Below are positions 7,684-18,866 of a stretch of 40,453 nt of DNA, piece after piece. The position numbers were made by a program, and so were the translations under genes. The notes beneath the pieces are model-generated. The model was not told the origin of the DNA and did not search any database. It saw nothing but the letters and a program-made list of their open reading frames with translations. The stretch is taken from NCBI RefSeq assembly GCF_018598555.1, contig NZ_JAHEWN010000024.1:1-40453 (forward strand). Direction: 5' to 3'. The number at the start of each line of letters is the position of its first letter. Position 1 is the stretch's first letter. The stretch comes from Curtobacterium aurantiacum. Its GTDB lineage: Bacteria > Actinomycetota > Actinomycetes > Actinomycetales > Microbacteriaceae.

Positions 7684-8318
7684 ACCAGGGCGCGGGGTTC
7701 GCGACGGCTGTGCTCGCGGCCGGCCGCGAAGGACGACAGCACCCCGGTACGGGCGAGTGCCCGGACGATGAGCCACGACCCCGCCCCCGCGATCACGGCA
7801 CCGGAGATCACCGCGCAGATCACGTAGACGACCTTGAAGGCGACGTCGAGCCCCGGGTACCAGAGGACGGTGTCGTTGATGCCGAGTGCGAGTCCGGCCG
7901 CGGCGCCCGCGAGCACGACGACCGGCAGACGGTACACGCGGTACAGGAACAGCGCGAGGACGAGCTCGGCGCCGAGGCCCTGGACGAGTCCGGCCTCGAG
8001 CGTGAGCCAGCCCCACTGCGTGCCGAACAGCGCCTCGACCGAGGCGGCGACCATCTCGCCGTACAGCGCAGCGCCCGGCTTCCGGACGACGATCGCGACG
8101 ATGGGGCCGGCGAGCAGCCAGACCCCGCCGAACAGGGCCTTGGTGCCGGGGAGCACCAGGTCCATGACGGCGCTGATGGGTTCGTAGCCGAACTCCCAGA
8201 GCCGGAAGACGACTCCGAGCGCCACCGCGAGGACACTCGCGACGACGATGTCGACGACCCGCCAGCGCAGCGATCGCCGCGGAGCGGTGGTGACGGTTGT
8301 TGACGTGCCTGAAGGCAT
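7680..8318 (-). CDS. ykoE: ECF transporter S component, YkoE family (thiamine precursor uptake)
   Basis: 212 residues with about five to six hydrophobic segments. The sequence pattern (LRWRVVDIVVASVLAVALG, FGYEPISAVMDLVLPGTKALFGG, GEMVAASVEALFGTQWG) is that of YkoE, the membrane subunit that binds the hydroxymethylpyrimidine part of thiamine. A TPP riboswitch lies directly upstream, which fits that substrate. ATG at 8318 is chosen because GGGAGGAG lies about 8 nt upstream; an ATG at 8345 would sit inside the riboswitch. The stop overlaps the GTG of the fused ATPase/EcfT gene, so the complete transporter is made from one coupled message. Confidence 0.9.
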   Translation of the reverse strand: MPSGTSTTVTTAPRRSLRWRVVDIVVASVLAVALGVVFRLWEFGYEPISAVMDLVLPGTKALFGGVWLLAGPIVAIVVRKPGAALYGEMVAASVEALFGTQWGWLTLEAGLVQGLGAELVLALFLYRVYRLPVVVLAGAAAGLALGINDTVLWYPGLDVAFKVVYVICAVISGAVIAGAGSWLIVRALARTGVLSSFAAGREHSRREPRALV

Positions 8319-8330
8319 GGTGCTGACTCC

Positions 8331-8412
8331 TCCCTGCGCCGGCATGATCCGGATCAGGTTCGACGGTCGGAGCGCCGTTCGCTCCCTCTCAGCCCGGCGG
8401 TCCCGGACTCCC
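8331..8412 (-). promoter_or_regulatory. TPP riboswitch (THI element)
   Basis: Read on the minus strand, the leader carries the core TPP-aptamer elements in order: GGGCTGAGAGGG near the 5' side, then AACCTGATCCGGATCATGCC and GCGCAGGGAG at the 3' side. The aptamer ends against the ribosome site GGGAGGAG of ykoE, so TPP binding probably hides that site and blocks translation, though effects on transcription cannot be excluded. It makes this operon a thiamine-repressed one. Confidence 0.95.
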
Positions 8413-8426
8413 GTGTGTGTGCCAGC

Positions 8427-8432
8427 AGTCTA
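8427..8432 (-). promoter_or_regulatory. Probable -10 box for the TPP riboswitch transcript
   Basis: TAGACT on the minus strand would start transcription near 8419, just before the aptamer. No good -35 box is visible. It follows the same TAGNNT pattern as the leaderless starts elsewhere in the window. Confidence 0.45.
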
Positions 8433-8450
8433 GACGCGGTCGCGACCGCG

Positions 8451-8500
8451 TGAGGGACGGGAGGCCCGTGGCGGCGTCGCCACGGGCCTCCCGTCCCTCA
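8451..8500. terminator. Perfect 23-bp stem, GGACGGGAGGC family
   Basis: The arms 8451-8473 and 8478-8500 are perfectly complementary with a 4-nt loop. It sits 5 bp past the stop of the GerW-like gene and before the ykoE promoter, as expected for a terminator of the former. The core GACGGGAGGCCCG recurs in hairpins at 16426, 21667, 34429 and, expanded, near 39120. Confidence 0.85.
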
Positions 8501-8505
8501 GGTGG

Positions 8506-8826
8506 TCACTTCTTGAGCGCGCGCACCAGCTTGCGGAGGACACGCCCGGCCACCCACACGAACGGGATGGCCACGACGACGAGGGAGATCGGGTTGGGCT
8601 CGAACACGAGGTCCTTGCCCGGGCGACGGACGTACGCGCCGACCGGGGCCGACAGGCCGCCGCCACCGCCGCCGCCGTTCTCGTCGTCCCCGCCGCCGCC
8701 GAAGCCGAACCAGCTGACGGACACGGGGATGAGGGTCTGGTCGCCGACCTCGACGGGCTCTCCGTAGTTCGTGGAGACCCCGAGCGGGCGGACCTGGTCT
8801 GCGATCTTCGAGACGATGTTGGCCAT
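8506..8826 (-). CDS. GerW/YtfJ-like protein
   Basis: 106 residues. The pattern ANIVSKIADQV...GEPVEVGDQTLIPVSVSWFGFGGG, a Gly-rich loop, then APVGAYVRRPGKDLVFEPNPI matches the GerW (YtfJ) family, named from a Bacillus spore protein but also present in non-sporulating actinobacteria, where its role is unknown. The C-terminus has a hydrophobic stretch (PISLVVVAIPFVWVAG) followed by basic residues (RKLVRALKK), so it may be membrane-attached. ATG 8826 has no ribosome site but TAGCGT lies exactly 7 nt upstream, so the gene is probably leaderless. It diverges from treX; whether this link is functional is unknown. Confidence 0.75.
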   Translation of the reverse strand: MANIVSKIADQVRPLGVSTNYGEPVEVGDQTLIPVSVSWFGFGGGGDDENGGGGGGGLSAPVGAYVRRPGKDLVFEPNPISLVVVAIPFVWVAGRVLRKLVRALKK

Positions 8827-8833
8827 GCGCGCG

Positions 8834-8839
8834 ACGCTA
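8834..8839 (-). promoter_or_regulatory. -10 box of a leaderless start (GerW-like gene)
   Basis: TAGCGT on the minus strand, 7 nt before the ATG at 8826. With no Shine-Dalgarno sequence present, transcription would begin at or within a base of the start codon. Confidence 0.55.
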
Positions 8840-8922
8840 CTCGTCCGTTCCTCCACAGGCCGCGGGGCGCAGTGGGCATCCACAGCTGGGGCTTGTCTGC
8901 GGACGCGGACGAGCCGCGCCGA

Positions 8923-8928
8923 TATGTT
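8923..8928 (+). promoter_or_regulatory. Possible -10 box of the treXYZ operon
   Basis: TATGTT lies about 27 bp before the treX TTG start in an otherwise GC-rich 128-bp divergent gap. No clear -35 hexamer at normal spacing; TTGTCT at 8893 is too far upstream. Confidence 0.35.
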
Positions 8929-8954
8929 GGCCGCACCCACACCTGGAGGACCGT

Positions 8955-11182
<2,228 letters not shown>

Positions 11183-11186
<4 letters not shown>

Positions 11187-13693
11187 CCGCCACGACGCCC
11201 GGCGCATCGAACCGCGTCCCCGCCTCCACCTACCGGCTGCAGGTCTCGGCCGACTTCGACCTGGCGGCCGCGCGCGACCTGGTCGACTACGTCCACGACC
11301 TCGGGGCCGACTGGTTGTACCTGTCGCCCGTGCTGCAGGCCGAGTCCGGGTCGAACCACGGCTACGACGTGGTCGACCACACCCGCGTCGACACCGACCG
11401 CGGTGGCGACCAGGCGATGCGGGTGCTGTCCGAGGCCGCGCACGCCGTGGGCCTCGGGGTGATCGTCGACGTGGTGCCGAACCACGTCGGCGTCGCCACC
11501 CCCGAGTCGAACCCGTGGTGGTGGTCGCTGCTCGAACTCGGGCAGGGCTCCCCCGTCGCGTGGGCGTTCGACGTGGACTGGGACGCTGGCGACGGCAAGC
11601 TCCGGGTCCCCGTGCTCGACGACCGGCTGCTCGACGCGGTGACGCTCGACACCTCCGACGCCGAGCGCCCCGTGCTCCGCGTGGGTGAGACCGCCTACCC
11701 GACCGCGCCCGGCACCGTGCAGGACGGCGACAGCGTCGAGACCGTCCACGAGCGGCAGCACTACGCGTTCGTGCACTGGAAGCGCGCCGACCACGACCTG
11801 AACTACCGCCGGTTCTTCGCGGTGAACACCCTGGCGGCGATCCGCGTCGAGGAGCCCGAGGTCTTCGCGGCCTCGCACGGGGTCATCGGCGGCTGGTTCC
11901 GCGACGGGCTCGTCGACGGCCTGCGCATCGACCACCCGGACGGGCTGTACGACCCGGCGGGCTACCTGCAGGACCTGGCTGTGCTGACCGGCGGGGCCTA
12001 CACCCTGGTCGAGAAGATCCTCGAGCCCGGCGAGCAGCTGCCGAGCTCCTGGCCGGTCGACGGCACCACCGGGTACGACGCCCTCGGGGTGCTCGACCGC
12101 GTGTTCGTCGACCCCGCCGGTGAGCAGTCCCTGACCGCAGCCTCGGGAGCCGAGCCGACCGACTGGCAGCAGCTCACGCACGACACCCGGCGTGGCATCG
12201 CGGACGGCATCCTCGGCAGCGAGGTCGAGCGGCTCGCGCGCCTGCTCGCACCGAGCGCCGTGACGGAGACGATCACGCACGAACGGATCGTCGACGCGGT
12301 GGCCGAGATCGTCGCCTCGTTCGACGTGTACCGCACGTACCTGCCCGAGGGCGCCCACCACCTGATCACCGCGCTCGAGCGTGCCGCCGAGGCCCGTCCG
12401 GACCTCGACGACGTCATCGACCGGATCGCTCCGGCACTCGTCGACCCGACGAACGCCGCGGCGGTCCGGCTGCAGCAGACCAGCGGCATGGTCATGGCGA
12501 AGGGCGTCGAGGACACGGCGTTCTACCGCACCTCGCGCCTGTCGTCCCTCAGCGAGGTCGGCGGCGACCCGAGCGTCTTCGCGGTCTCCGTGCCGGACTT
12601 CCACCGGGCGCAGCGCGAACGGCTCGGCAGCTGGCCGCACACCATGACGACGCTCACCACGCACGACACGAAGCGCAGCGAGGACACCCGCGCCCGCATC
12701 GCAGTGCTGGCCGAGCTCGGCGACGAGTGGGCCGACACGCTCGAGCGGCTGCAGTCGCTCGTCCCGCTCGAGGACCGCGTCTTCGCCGACCTGCTCTGGC
12801 AGGCGATCGTCGGCGCCCGACCCGCGAGTCGTGAACGCCTGCACGCCTACGCCGAGAAGGCCTCGCGCGAAGCCGGGGACAGCACCACCTGGACCGAGCC
12901 GAACGAGGCGTTCGAGCAGCAGATGCACGCGATCGTCGACGCCGCGTTCGACGACCCGGACGTGGTCGCCGTGCTCGACGCCCTCGACGAGCAGATCGAC
13001 GCCGCCGGGTGGTCGAACGGCCTGGCCCAGAAGCTCGTCCAGCTCACCGCCCCGGGCGTCCCCGACGTCTACCAGGGCACCGAGTTCTGGGACCGCTCGC
13101 TCGTCGACCCCGACAACCGTCGGCCGGTCGACTACGCCGAGCGGCGCCACGTGCTCGCCGAGCTCGACGGCCCGGACGACGACGGCCCCGAGGACCTGCC
13201 GGCCATCGGCATCGACGGTGCCGCGAAGCTCCTGGTCACCACGCGGGCGCTGCGGCTCCGCCGGGACCGCCCGGAGCTGTTCACCCGGTACCTGGAACTC
13301 GAGGCCACCGGCAGCGCCGCCGACCACGTCATCGCGTTCGACCGCGGCGGTGCCGTGACGATCGCGACGCGTCTGCCGATCGGCCTCGGCCGGGTCGGCG
13401 GCTGGGGCGACACCCTGGTGCACGCGGTCCCCGTCGAGCGCATCGACCTGCTCACCGGCCGACACGTCCCCGCTGACCGCGGGATCGCGCTGGCCGACCT
13501 GCTCACCACCTACCCGGTCGCGCTGCTCGTGCCCGCCGACGCGGTCGGTGCAGCCGGCCACGCCGACGCGGCGACCGCTGCGTCCGACGCGAGCGGCGCG
13601 AGCGGCGCCTCCCGGCCCGCCGAAGACCGCACGACGGACGCCACCGAGACCGACGCGCAGGCCGAGATCGACATCCTGGAGGGTCACGCATGA
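11183..13693 (+). CDS. treY: Maltooligosyltrehalose synthase TreY
   Basis: 836-residue GH13 enzyme that turns the reducing-end alpha-1,4 bond of a maltooligosaccharide into the alpha,alpha-1,1 bond of trehalose. Family marks: [19 protein letters not shown] at the N-terminus, [37 protein letters not shown] with nucleophile Asp250, [13 protein letters not shown] with Glu277, and [14 protein letters not shown] with Asp495. Its start overlaps the treX stop and its stop overlaps the treZ start (ATGA both), which should hold the three enzymes in step. The C-terminal 50 residues are a low-complexity Ala/Ser/Asp/Thr tail beyond the usual end of the family. Confidence 0.95.
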
Positions 13694-15444
13694 CCGCACC
13701 CGACCGTTACGCCGTCTGGGCGCCCGAGCCGGACCGTGTCCGGCTCGTCGTCGACGACGTCGAGTACCCGCTCACCAAGGGCGACGACGACTGGTGGGCC
13801 ACAGACGCCGTGATGCCGGTCGTCGGCGCCCGGTACGGGTTCCGCATCGGCGACGACGACGCGGTCCGACCGGACCCGCGCAGCCGGTACCAGCCCGAGG
13901 GCGTGCACGGCCCGTCCGAGGTCGTCGACCCCGCGCGGTTCGCGTGGACCGACGAGTCGTGGACCGGACGCCCGGCCCGCGGCGCCGTGATCTACGAGAT
14001 GCACATCGGCACCTACACGCCCGAGGGCACGCTCGACGCCGCCGCCCAGAAGCTGGACCACCTGGTCGAGCTCGGGGTCGAGTTCGTCGAGCTGCTCCCC
14101 GTCAACGCCGTCAACGGCGAGTGGAACTGGGGCTACGACGGTGTCGGGTGGTTCTCCGTGCACGCCCCGTACGGCGGACCGGACGCCTACGACCGGTTCG
14201 TCGACACGGCGCACGCGCTGGGACTCGGCGTCATCCAGGACGTCGTCTACAACCACCTCGGACCGAGCGGCAACTACCTGCCGCTGTACGGCCCGTACCT
14301 GCTGGCCGGACTCGGCAACACCTGGGGCGACTCGGTGAACGTCGAGCACCCCGAGGTCCGCCGGTACGTGCTCGACAACGTGCGCATGTGGTTCCGCGAC
14401 CACCACGTCGACGGGCTCCGGCTCGACGCCGTGCACGCGATCCGCGACACCACCCGACCGCACGTGCTGGCGTCGATGGCCGACGAGACCGACGCGTACT
14501 CGTCGTTCATCGGCCGGCCGCTGTCGCTCATCGCGGAGTCGGACCTCAACGACCCGGTGATGTTCCGGCCGCGCGAGGCCGCCGGGTACGGTCTCGCCGG
14601 GCAGTGGTCCGACGACTTCCACCACGCCGTGCACGTGGCGCTCACCGGCGAGACGAACGGCTACTACGCCGACTTCGCCCCGCTGTCCGCGCTGGCGAAG
14701 GTGCTCGAGGACGGCTTCTTCCACGACGGCACCTGGTCGTCGTTCCGCGGCAAGCGGCACGGTCGGCCGATCGACCGCGGGACCTCCCCCGCGACGGCGC
14801 TGGTCGTGGCGAACCAGAACCACGACCAGATCGGCAACCGCGCCGCCGGCGACCGGCTCGCGGCGACGCTCGACGACGAAGGCCTCGTGATCGCGGCGGC
14901 CCTGACGCTGCTCGGGCCGTTCACCCCGATGCTGTTCATGGGCGAGGAGTTCGCGGCCTCGACGCCGTGGCAGTTCTTCACCTCGCACCCGGAGCCCGAA
15001 CTCGGCAAGGCCACCGCCGAGGGACGCATCGCCGAGTTCGCCGAGCACGGGTGGGACGAGTCCGCCGTGCCGGACCCGCAGGACCCGACGACGTTCACGA
15101 ACTCGAAGCTCGACTGGGCGGACGTCAGCTCGGAGCGCGGTGCGGCGATCCTCCGTGCCTACCGGGTGCTCATCGCCCTGCGGCGCACCGACCAGGCGTT
15201 CGTCGACCACCGCTACGAGGCGAACGCCGTCCGCTTCGACGAGGACCGCCGCTGGCTCGTGCTCACGCGCGGTCTGCTCGGCCCTGACGTGGCGCCGGTG
15301 CACGTCGTGGTGAACTTCGCCGACGATGCAGCCGAGGTGCCCGTGCCCGACGCCGTGGGCGAGGAGCTCTACGGCTTCGGCGCGACCGAGGTCGATGCCG
15401 GCGTGGTCCGGTTCCACGGTCGGGGCGTCGTGGTGCTGCGCTAG
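13690..15444 (+). CDS. treZ: Maltooligosyltrehalose trehalohydrolase TreZ
   Basis: 584 residues. An N-terminal CBM48-like domain ([17 protein letters not shown]) precedes a GH13 barrel: [13 protein letters not shown], the TreZ/branching-enzyme block [43 protein letters not shown] with Asp246, [10 protein letters not shown] with Glu283, and [15 protein letters not shown] with Asp379. It releases free trehalose from the maltooligosyltrehalose made by TreY. Last gene of the operon, followed by a perfect 19-bp hairpin. The start is fixed by the ATGA overlap with treY, with GGAGGGTC upstream. Confidence 0.95.
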   Translation: MTAPDRYAVWAPEPDRVRLVVDDVEYPLTKGDDDWWATDAVMPVVGARYGFRIGDDDAVRPDPRSRYQPEGVHGPSEVVDPARFAWTDESWTGRPARGAVIYEMHIGTYTPEGTLDAAAQKLDHLVELGVEFVELLPVNAVNGEWNWGYDGVGWFSVHAPYGGPDAYDRFVDTAHALGLGVIQDVVYNHLGPSGNYLPLYGPYLLAGLGNTWGDSVNVEHPEVRRYVLDNVRMWFRDHHVDGLRLDAVHAIRDTTRPHVLASMADETDAYSSFIGRPLSLIAESDLNDPVMFRPREAAGYGLAGQWSDDFHHAVHVALTGETNGYYADFAPLSALAKVLEDGFFHDGTWSSFRGKRHGRPIDRGTSPATALVVANQNHDQIGNRAAGDRLAATLDDEGLVIAAALTLLGPFTPMLFMGEEFAASTPWQFFTSHPEPELGKATAEGRIAEFAEHGWDESAVPDPQDPTTFTNSKLDWADVSSERGAAILRAYRVLIALRRTDQAFVDHRYEANAVRFDEDRRWLVLTRGLLGPDVAPVHVVVNFADDAAEVPVPDAVGEELYGFGATEVDAGVVRFHGRGVVVLR

Positions 15445-15462
15445 CTGCCGGCCCCCGCACAC

Positions 15463-15500
15463 ACGAACGGCGACGGACCCCGGGGTCCGTCGCCGTTCGT
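15463..15500. terminator. Perfect 38-bp palindrome between convergent treZ and ppm1
   Basis: ACGAACGGCGACGGACCCC is followed directly by its exact reverse complement (19 bp each side). It sits between the two convergent stop codons (15444 and 15508) and can end transcription from both directions. Confidence 0.85.
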
Positions 15501-15507
15501 CGTCCGC

Positions 15508-16302
15508 TCAGGCCGTGTGGTCGGCGACCGCGTGCGCGTTCTTCCGCACGGACGGCAGCTTGCGGTGGTCCTTGACGAGGGAGCGGGTCTCGCGGATCCG
15601 GCGGTCGATGCCCCACTTCGTGACGAGCGCCAGGCTCTCACGGACGATGTTGCCGCTCATCTTCGAGACGCCGAACTCCCGCTCGGTGAACGTGATCGGG
15701 GTCTCCACGACCCGCAGGCCCGCCTCGAGGGCACGCCAGCAGAGGTCCACTTGGAAGCAGTACCCCTTCGACGCCACCCCGGCGAGGTCGATCCGCTCGA
15801 ACGCCTTCGAGGTGAAGACCCGGAAGCCGCCGGTGGCGTCCCGCACCGCGATGCCCAGGGCGAGGCGGGTGTACAGGTTGCCGCCGCGGGAGAGCATGAG
15901 GCGGTACCAGGGCCAGTTCTCCACCGTGCCGCCCTTGATCCAGCGGGAGCCGAGGACCAGGTCGTTGGAGTCCGCGAGCTCGAGCATCCACGGCAGGTAC
16001 TCGGGGTGGTGGGAGCCGTCGGCGTCCATCTCGACGAGCTTGGCGTAGCCGTGCTCCAGACCCCACGCGAAGCCGGACAGGTACGCCCCGCCCAGGCCGT
16101 CCTTCACGGTGCGGTGCAGCACGTGCACGCGGTCGGTCTCGCGGGCCATGGCGTCCGCGATGTCGCCGGTGCCGTCGGGTGAGTTGTCGTCGACGACGAG
16201 CACGTGCACCGTGTCGTCGGTCGCCGCCAACGTGCGCTCGACGATGGGCCGGACGTTCTCGGCTTCGTCGTAGGTCGGGATGATGACCAGGGTCTCGCTC
16301 AT
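15508..16302 (-). CDS. ppm1: Polyprenol monophosphomannose synthase (DPM1/Ppm1-type GT2)
   Basis: 264-residue GT2 glycosyltransferase. The N-terminal IIPTYDEAENV and VVDDNSPDGTGDIAD match dolichol/polyprenol phosphate mannosyltransferases; EMDADGSHHPEYLP holds the metal-binding DxD-like acidic motif, followed by LVLGSRWIKGG. It moves mannose from GDP-mannose to polyprenyl phosphate at the inner face of the membrane; the product feeds lipoglycan and protein mannosylation in actinobacteria. No membrane segments, and no fused acyltransferase domain such as the one in the M. tuberculosis enzyme. ATG 16302 has GAGGAGC about 6 nt upstream; the frame extends further but without family similarity. 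Confidence 0.88.
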   Translation of the reverse strand: MSETLVIIPTYDEAENVRPIVERTLAATDDTVHVLVVDDNSPDGTGDIADAMARETDRVHVLHRTVKDGLGGAYLSGFAWGLEHGYAKLVEMDADGSHHPEYLPWMLELADSNDLVLGSRWIKGGTVENWPWYRLMLSRGGNLYTRLALGIAVRDATGGFRVFTSKAFERIDLAGVASKGYCFQVDLCWRALEAGLRVVETPITFTEREFGVSKMSGNIVRESLALVTKWGIDRRIRETRSLVKDHRKLPSVRKNAHAVADHTA

Positions 16303-16425
16303 GGTGCTCCTCGTGCTCCACCCGAATGTACCGACCGGTGGCTGCGGCCCTCCGAAGAGCGCGCTGCGAACACGATCAGCGTGACCGGTCCGCGCCTGGG
16401 TGCCGGCGGGGTGGACGCGCACCGA

Positions 16426-16473
16426 GACGGACGGGAGGCCCGGTGCCAGCTGGCACCGGGCCTCCCGTCGGTC
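16426..16473. terminator. GGACGGGAGGC-family palindrome after an aldo/keto reductase gene
   Basis: Centred between 16449 and 16450: 20 bp on each side are perfectly complementary and pairing extends to 24 bp with one mismatch. It lies 13 bp past the stop of the minus-strand aldo/keto reductase gene. Core GACGGGAGGCCCGGTGCCAG, nearly the same as the hairpin at 21667. Confidence 0.85.
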
Positions 16474-16485
16474 GGTCGGTTGCGT

Positions 16486-17490
16486 CTACGCGGGGCGCGA
16501 CGACGGGGACACGTTCTTGGACGCGTCCCGTTCCGGGATGTCGCCGAGTGCCTCGTCGATCGCCGCGAGGGCGTCCGCGTCGAGCTTCACGCCGGCGGCC
16601 TTCACGTTGTCGGTGACCTGCTGCGGACGCGAGGCGCCGACGATCGCCGAGGCGACGTTCTCGTTCTGCAGGGTCCATGCGATCGCGAGCTGCGCGAGCG
16701 TGAGGCCGGCCTGGTCGGCGACGGGCTGCAGGCGCTGCACGGCTTCGAGGACCTCGTCGCGCATGAACCGCTTGATCATGTCGGCGCCGCCCTTCTCGTC
16801 CGTGGCACGCGAGCCCTCGGGCAGGGGCTGACCCGGCTTGTACTTGCCGGTCAGGACGCCCTGCGCGATGGGCGACCAGACGATCTGCGACAGGCCGAGC
16901 TGCTTCGATGCCGGGACGACCTCACCCTCGATGACACGCCACAGCATCGAGTACTGTGGCTGGTTCGAGATGAGCTGGAAGCCGAGCTCCTTGGCCAGCG
17001 CGGCACCGGCACGGATCTGCTCGGCGGTCCACTCGCTGACGCCGATGTAGAGCGCCTTGCCCTGGCGGACGACGTCGGCGAAGGCCTGCATCGTCTCTTC
17101 GAGCGGGGTCTCGTAGTCGTACCGGTGCGCCTGGTAGAGGTCGACGTAGTCGGTCTGCAGTCGCTCGAGCGAACCGTCGATCGACTCCATGATGTGCTTG
17201 CGGCTGAGGCCGACGTCGTTGTGCCCCTTGGGCCCGGTCGGCCAGTAGACCTTCGTGAAGACCTCGAGGGACTGGCGCCGCTCGCCCTTGAGCGCCTCGC
17301 CGAGGACGGTCTCGGCCGCGGTGTTGGCGTACGTGTCCGCGGTGTCGAACGTGGTGATGCCGGCGTCGAGCGCTGCCCGAACGCACTGGGTGGCGACGTC
17401 GTTCTCGACCTGCGAGCCGTGCGTCAGCCAGTTGCCGTAGGTGATCTCGGAGATCTTGAGTCCGGAGTTGCCCAGGTACCTGAATTCCAT
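16486..17490 (-). CDS. Aldo/keto reductase, voltage-gated K+ channel beta-subunit-like
   Basis: 334 residues. Start MEFRYLGNSGLKISEITYGNW, FDTADTYANTAAETVLGEALK (catalytic Asp and Tyr), VDLYQAHRYD, the NADPH-contact region WSPIAQGVLTGKY and IVGASRPQQVTDN near the end place it in the AKR superfamily, nearest to Kv-beta-like/general stress reductases. It probably reduces aldehydes or ketones with NADPH in the cytoplasm; the substrate cannot be read. The ATG at 17490 is preferred over the longer frame to 17670, because family homology starts there and TAGCGT lies exactly 7 nt upstream, which suggests a leaderless message. A terminator palindrome follows the gene. Confidence 0.88.
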   Translation of the reverse strand: MEFRYLGNSGLKISEITYGNWLTHGSQVENDVATQCVRAALDAGITTFDTADTYANTAAETVLGEALKGERRQSLEVFTKVYWPTGPKGHNDVGLSRKHIMESIDGSLERLQTDYVDLYQAHRYDYETPLEETMQAFADVVRQGKALYIGVSEWTAEQIRAGAALAKELGFQLISNQPQYSMLWRVIEGEVVPASKQLGLSQIVWSPIAQGVLTGKYKPGQPLPEGSRATDEKGGADMIKRFMRDEVLEAVQRLQPVADQAGLTLAQLAIAWTLQNENVASAIVGASRPQQVTDNVKAAGVKLDADALAAIDEALGDIPERDASKNVSPSSRPA

Positions 17491-17497
17491 GGTCCTG

Positions 17498-17503
17498 ACG
17501 CTA
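17498..17503 (-). promoter_or_regulatory. -10 box of a leaderless start (aldo/keto reductase)
   Basis: TAGCGT on the minus strand, 7 nt before the ATG at 17490. Same hexamer and spacing as the GerW-like gene at 8826. Confidence 0.55.
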
Positions 17504-17610
17504 CTGGAGTGAGCGCACACGTGAGGGGTCCCGCGAGTGCCTGTCGGGCGCGCGTGCTGGTGGCGGGTGCGGTGCGGGTGCGGGTGCGGTGGCGGGCTTG
17601 GGTGGCCGCC

Positions 17611-17666
17611 GAGCGGGCGAAGTACCAGGGTGTTCTCGGCGGAGTACCCCGAGTTTTCGCCCACTC
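17611..17666. repeat. GAGCGGGCGAAA palindromic element, intergenic
   Basis: 56 bp with left arm GAGCGGGCGAAGTACC and right arm ending TTTTCGCCCACTC; the loop is unlike that of other copies. It lies in the 390-bp gene-free stretch 17491-17880, which otherwise holds G/C-rich simple sequence, a second element and no ORF I would accept. Confidence 0.85.
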
Positions 17667-17723
17667 GCACCGAGCGCGACGCCCGCTCTGCGGTTCAGCC
17701 CCAGGTCGGCAGTCCGCGCCCGC

Positions 17724-17779
17724 GAGCGGGCGAAACACCGCGGTGCGATCGCGCCGCCACCACGGTGTTTCGCCCGCTC
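17724..17779. repeat. GAGCGGGCGAAA palindromic element, best-paired copy
   Basis: 56 bp: GAGCGGGCGAAACACC and GGTGTTTCGCCCGCTC form a perfect 16-bp stem around a 24-nt loop. Arms are the family consensus; the loop sequence is unique. Confidence 0.92.
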
Positions 17780-17880
17780 GACGGAACCGCATCCCTCCAC
17801 ACGCGCCGGATGCGATGCCGCTGTCCACAAGGGAGGCCCGACTCCCGTCCGCAAGATCGGCTCGCCGTCACGCTGTGCAG

Positions 17881-18813
17881 ATGACCGCCAGGCACCGACT
17901 CCCGATGGCACTCCGCGACGCTTCGTTCCGCGTGCGGAACGCGCTGCACCGCGGCGTGTCACGCGCCCGGCTCGAGGCGCGCGACCTCGTTCGCCCGTTC
18001 CACGGCGTCCGTTCTGCGTTCCCACCCGAGTCCGTGGACGAGCGCGCCAGGGCACTCGCCCCTCGGCTCCGTCCCGACCAGGTGTTCAGTCACGTCACGG
18101 CGGCGGCGATCCTCGGTGTCCCGCTCCCCCGTCGGTTCGAGCGCGACCGACGGCTGCACGTCACGACCATCGGCGCGGACCAGGCACTCCGGGTTCGTGG
18201 CGCTGTCGGCCACCGGGCGCAGTACGGGACGGTCCGTGCAACCGTCGCCCGCGGCGTACCACTGACCACCCCGGCAGACACGTTCGTAGCGCTCGGCACG
18301 ATGCTGACCCTCGACGAACTGATCGTCGCCGGGGACGCGCTCGTCGGGTGGCTCGGCTGGGCCACACTCGAAGAGCTCGTCCACGCAGTCCGGCGACGGC
18401 GCGGGATTCGAGGCATCGTGAAGCTCCGCCTCGCGTTGGAGGAGATCCGGAGGGGCTCTCGGTCTCCTGGGGAGACCAGGACACGACTGGCGCTCGTCCG
18501 CCGTGGACTCCCCGAGCCCGCCCTCAATCACGATGTCGTCGTCGACGGTCGGTGGATCGCGTGCGTAGACCTCGCCTACCCCGACTCGAGGGTCGCGATC
18601 GAGTACGAGAGCGATCTGCACCGCACCGATCCAGCCAGCTTCCGGAAGGACCTCACGCGCGGCGAGCACCTCAAGGACGTCGACTGGTGGCTCGTCCGGG
18701 TGACTGCGGACGACCTCGCTGACGGCGTGGAGCGCTTCGTGCAACGTGTCCGCCGGCTGCTCGTGGTCGGGTCGCGGGGCATGCACGACACGCGGTTCGC
18801 GACACTTCGGTGA
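17881..18813 (+). CDS. DUF559-type (PD-(D/E)XK-like) protein
   Basis: 310 residues. The N-terminal part (LAPRLRPDQVFSHVTAAAILGVPLPRR) resembles the DNA-binding-like region of AbiEi-related and DUF559 proteins. The C-terminal part (LPEPALNHDVVVDGRWIACVDLAYPDSRVAIEYE, then HLKDVDWWLVRVTADDL) has the D...(I/V)E(Y)E spacing of the Vsr/PD-(D/E)XK nuclease fold. Such genes are abundant and often multicopy in actinobacteria; activity is not shown. Upstream frame to 16204 is a shadow. Start uncertain: ATG 17881 chosen, ATG 17905 possible, neither with a good ribosome site. Two palindromic elements lie just upstream. Confidence 0.7.
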   Translation: MTARHRLPMALRDASFRVRNALHRGVSRARLEARDLVRPFHGVRSAFPPESVDERARALAPRLRPDQVFSHVTAAAILGVPLPRRFERDRRLHVTTIGADQALRVRGAVGHRAQYGTVRATVARGVPLTTPADTFVALGTMLTLDELIVAGDALVGWLGWATLEELVHAVRRRRGIRGIVKLRLALEEIRRGSRSPGETRTRLALVRRGLPEPALNHDVVVDGRWIACVDLAYPDSRVAIEYESDLHRTDPASFRKDLTRGEHLKDVDWWLVRVTADDLADGVERFVQRVRRLLVVGSRGMHDTRFATLR

Positions 18814-18817
18814 ACAA

Positions 18818-18835
18818 TGGTTGACGCTTCAACCA
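18818..18835. promoter_or_regulatory. Inverted-repeat operator upstream of yceI (MarR-type)
   Basis: TGGTTGA-CGCT-TCAACCA is a perfect 7-bp inverted repeat with a 4-bp spacer. It covers the place expected for the -35 box of the TAGTAT promoter at 18854, so a bound protein would block RNA polymerase. The TTGA/TCAA half-sites and 18-bp length fit MarR-family operators; no MarR gene lies in this window. Confidence 0.6.
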
Positions 18836-18853
18836 AAACGGTGCACACTGGCG

Positions 18854-18859
18854 TAGTAT
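18854..18859 (+). promoter_or_regulatory. -10 box of the yceI transcript
   Basis: TAGTAT, followed by exactly 7 nt and the ATG at 18867, so the transcript probably begins at that ATG. The operator at 18818-18835 lies about 18 bp upstream. Confidence 0.6.
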
Positions 18860-18866
18860 CAACTCG

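Noticed and set aside
16204..17880. Long plus-strand frame extending the DUF559-type gene to 16204
   Set aside because: It covers the minus-strand aldo/keto reductase and the start of ppm1, has biased shadow composition, and lacks homology before about 17881.
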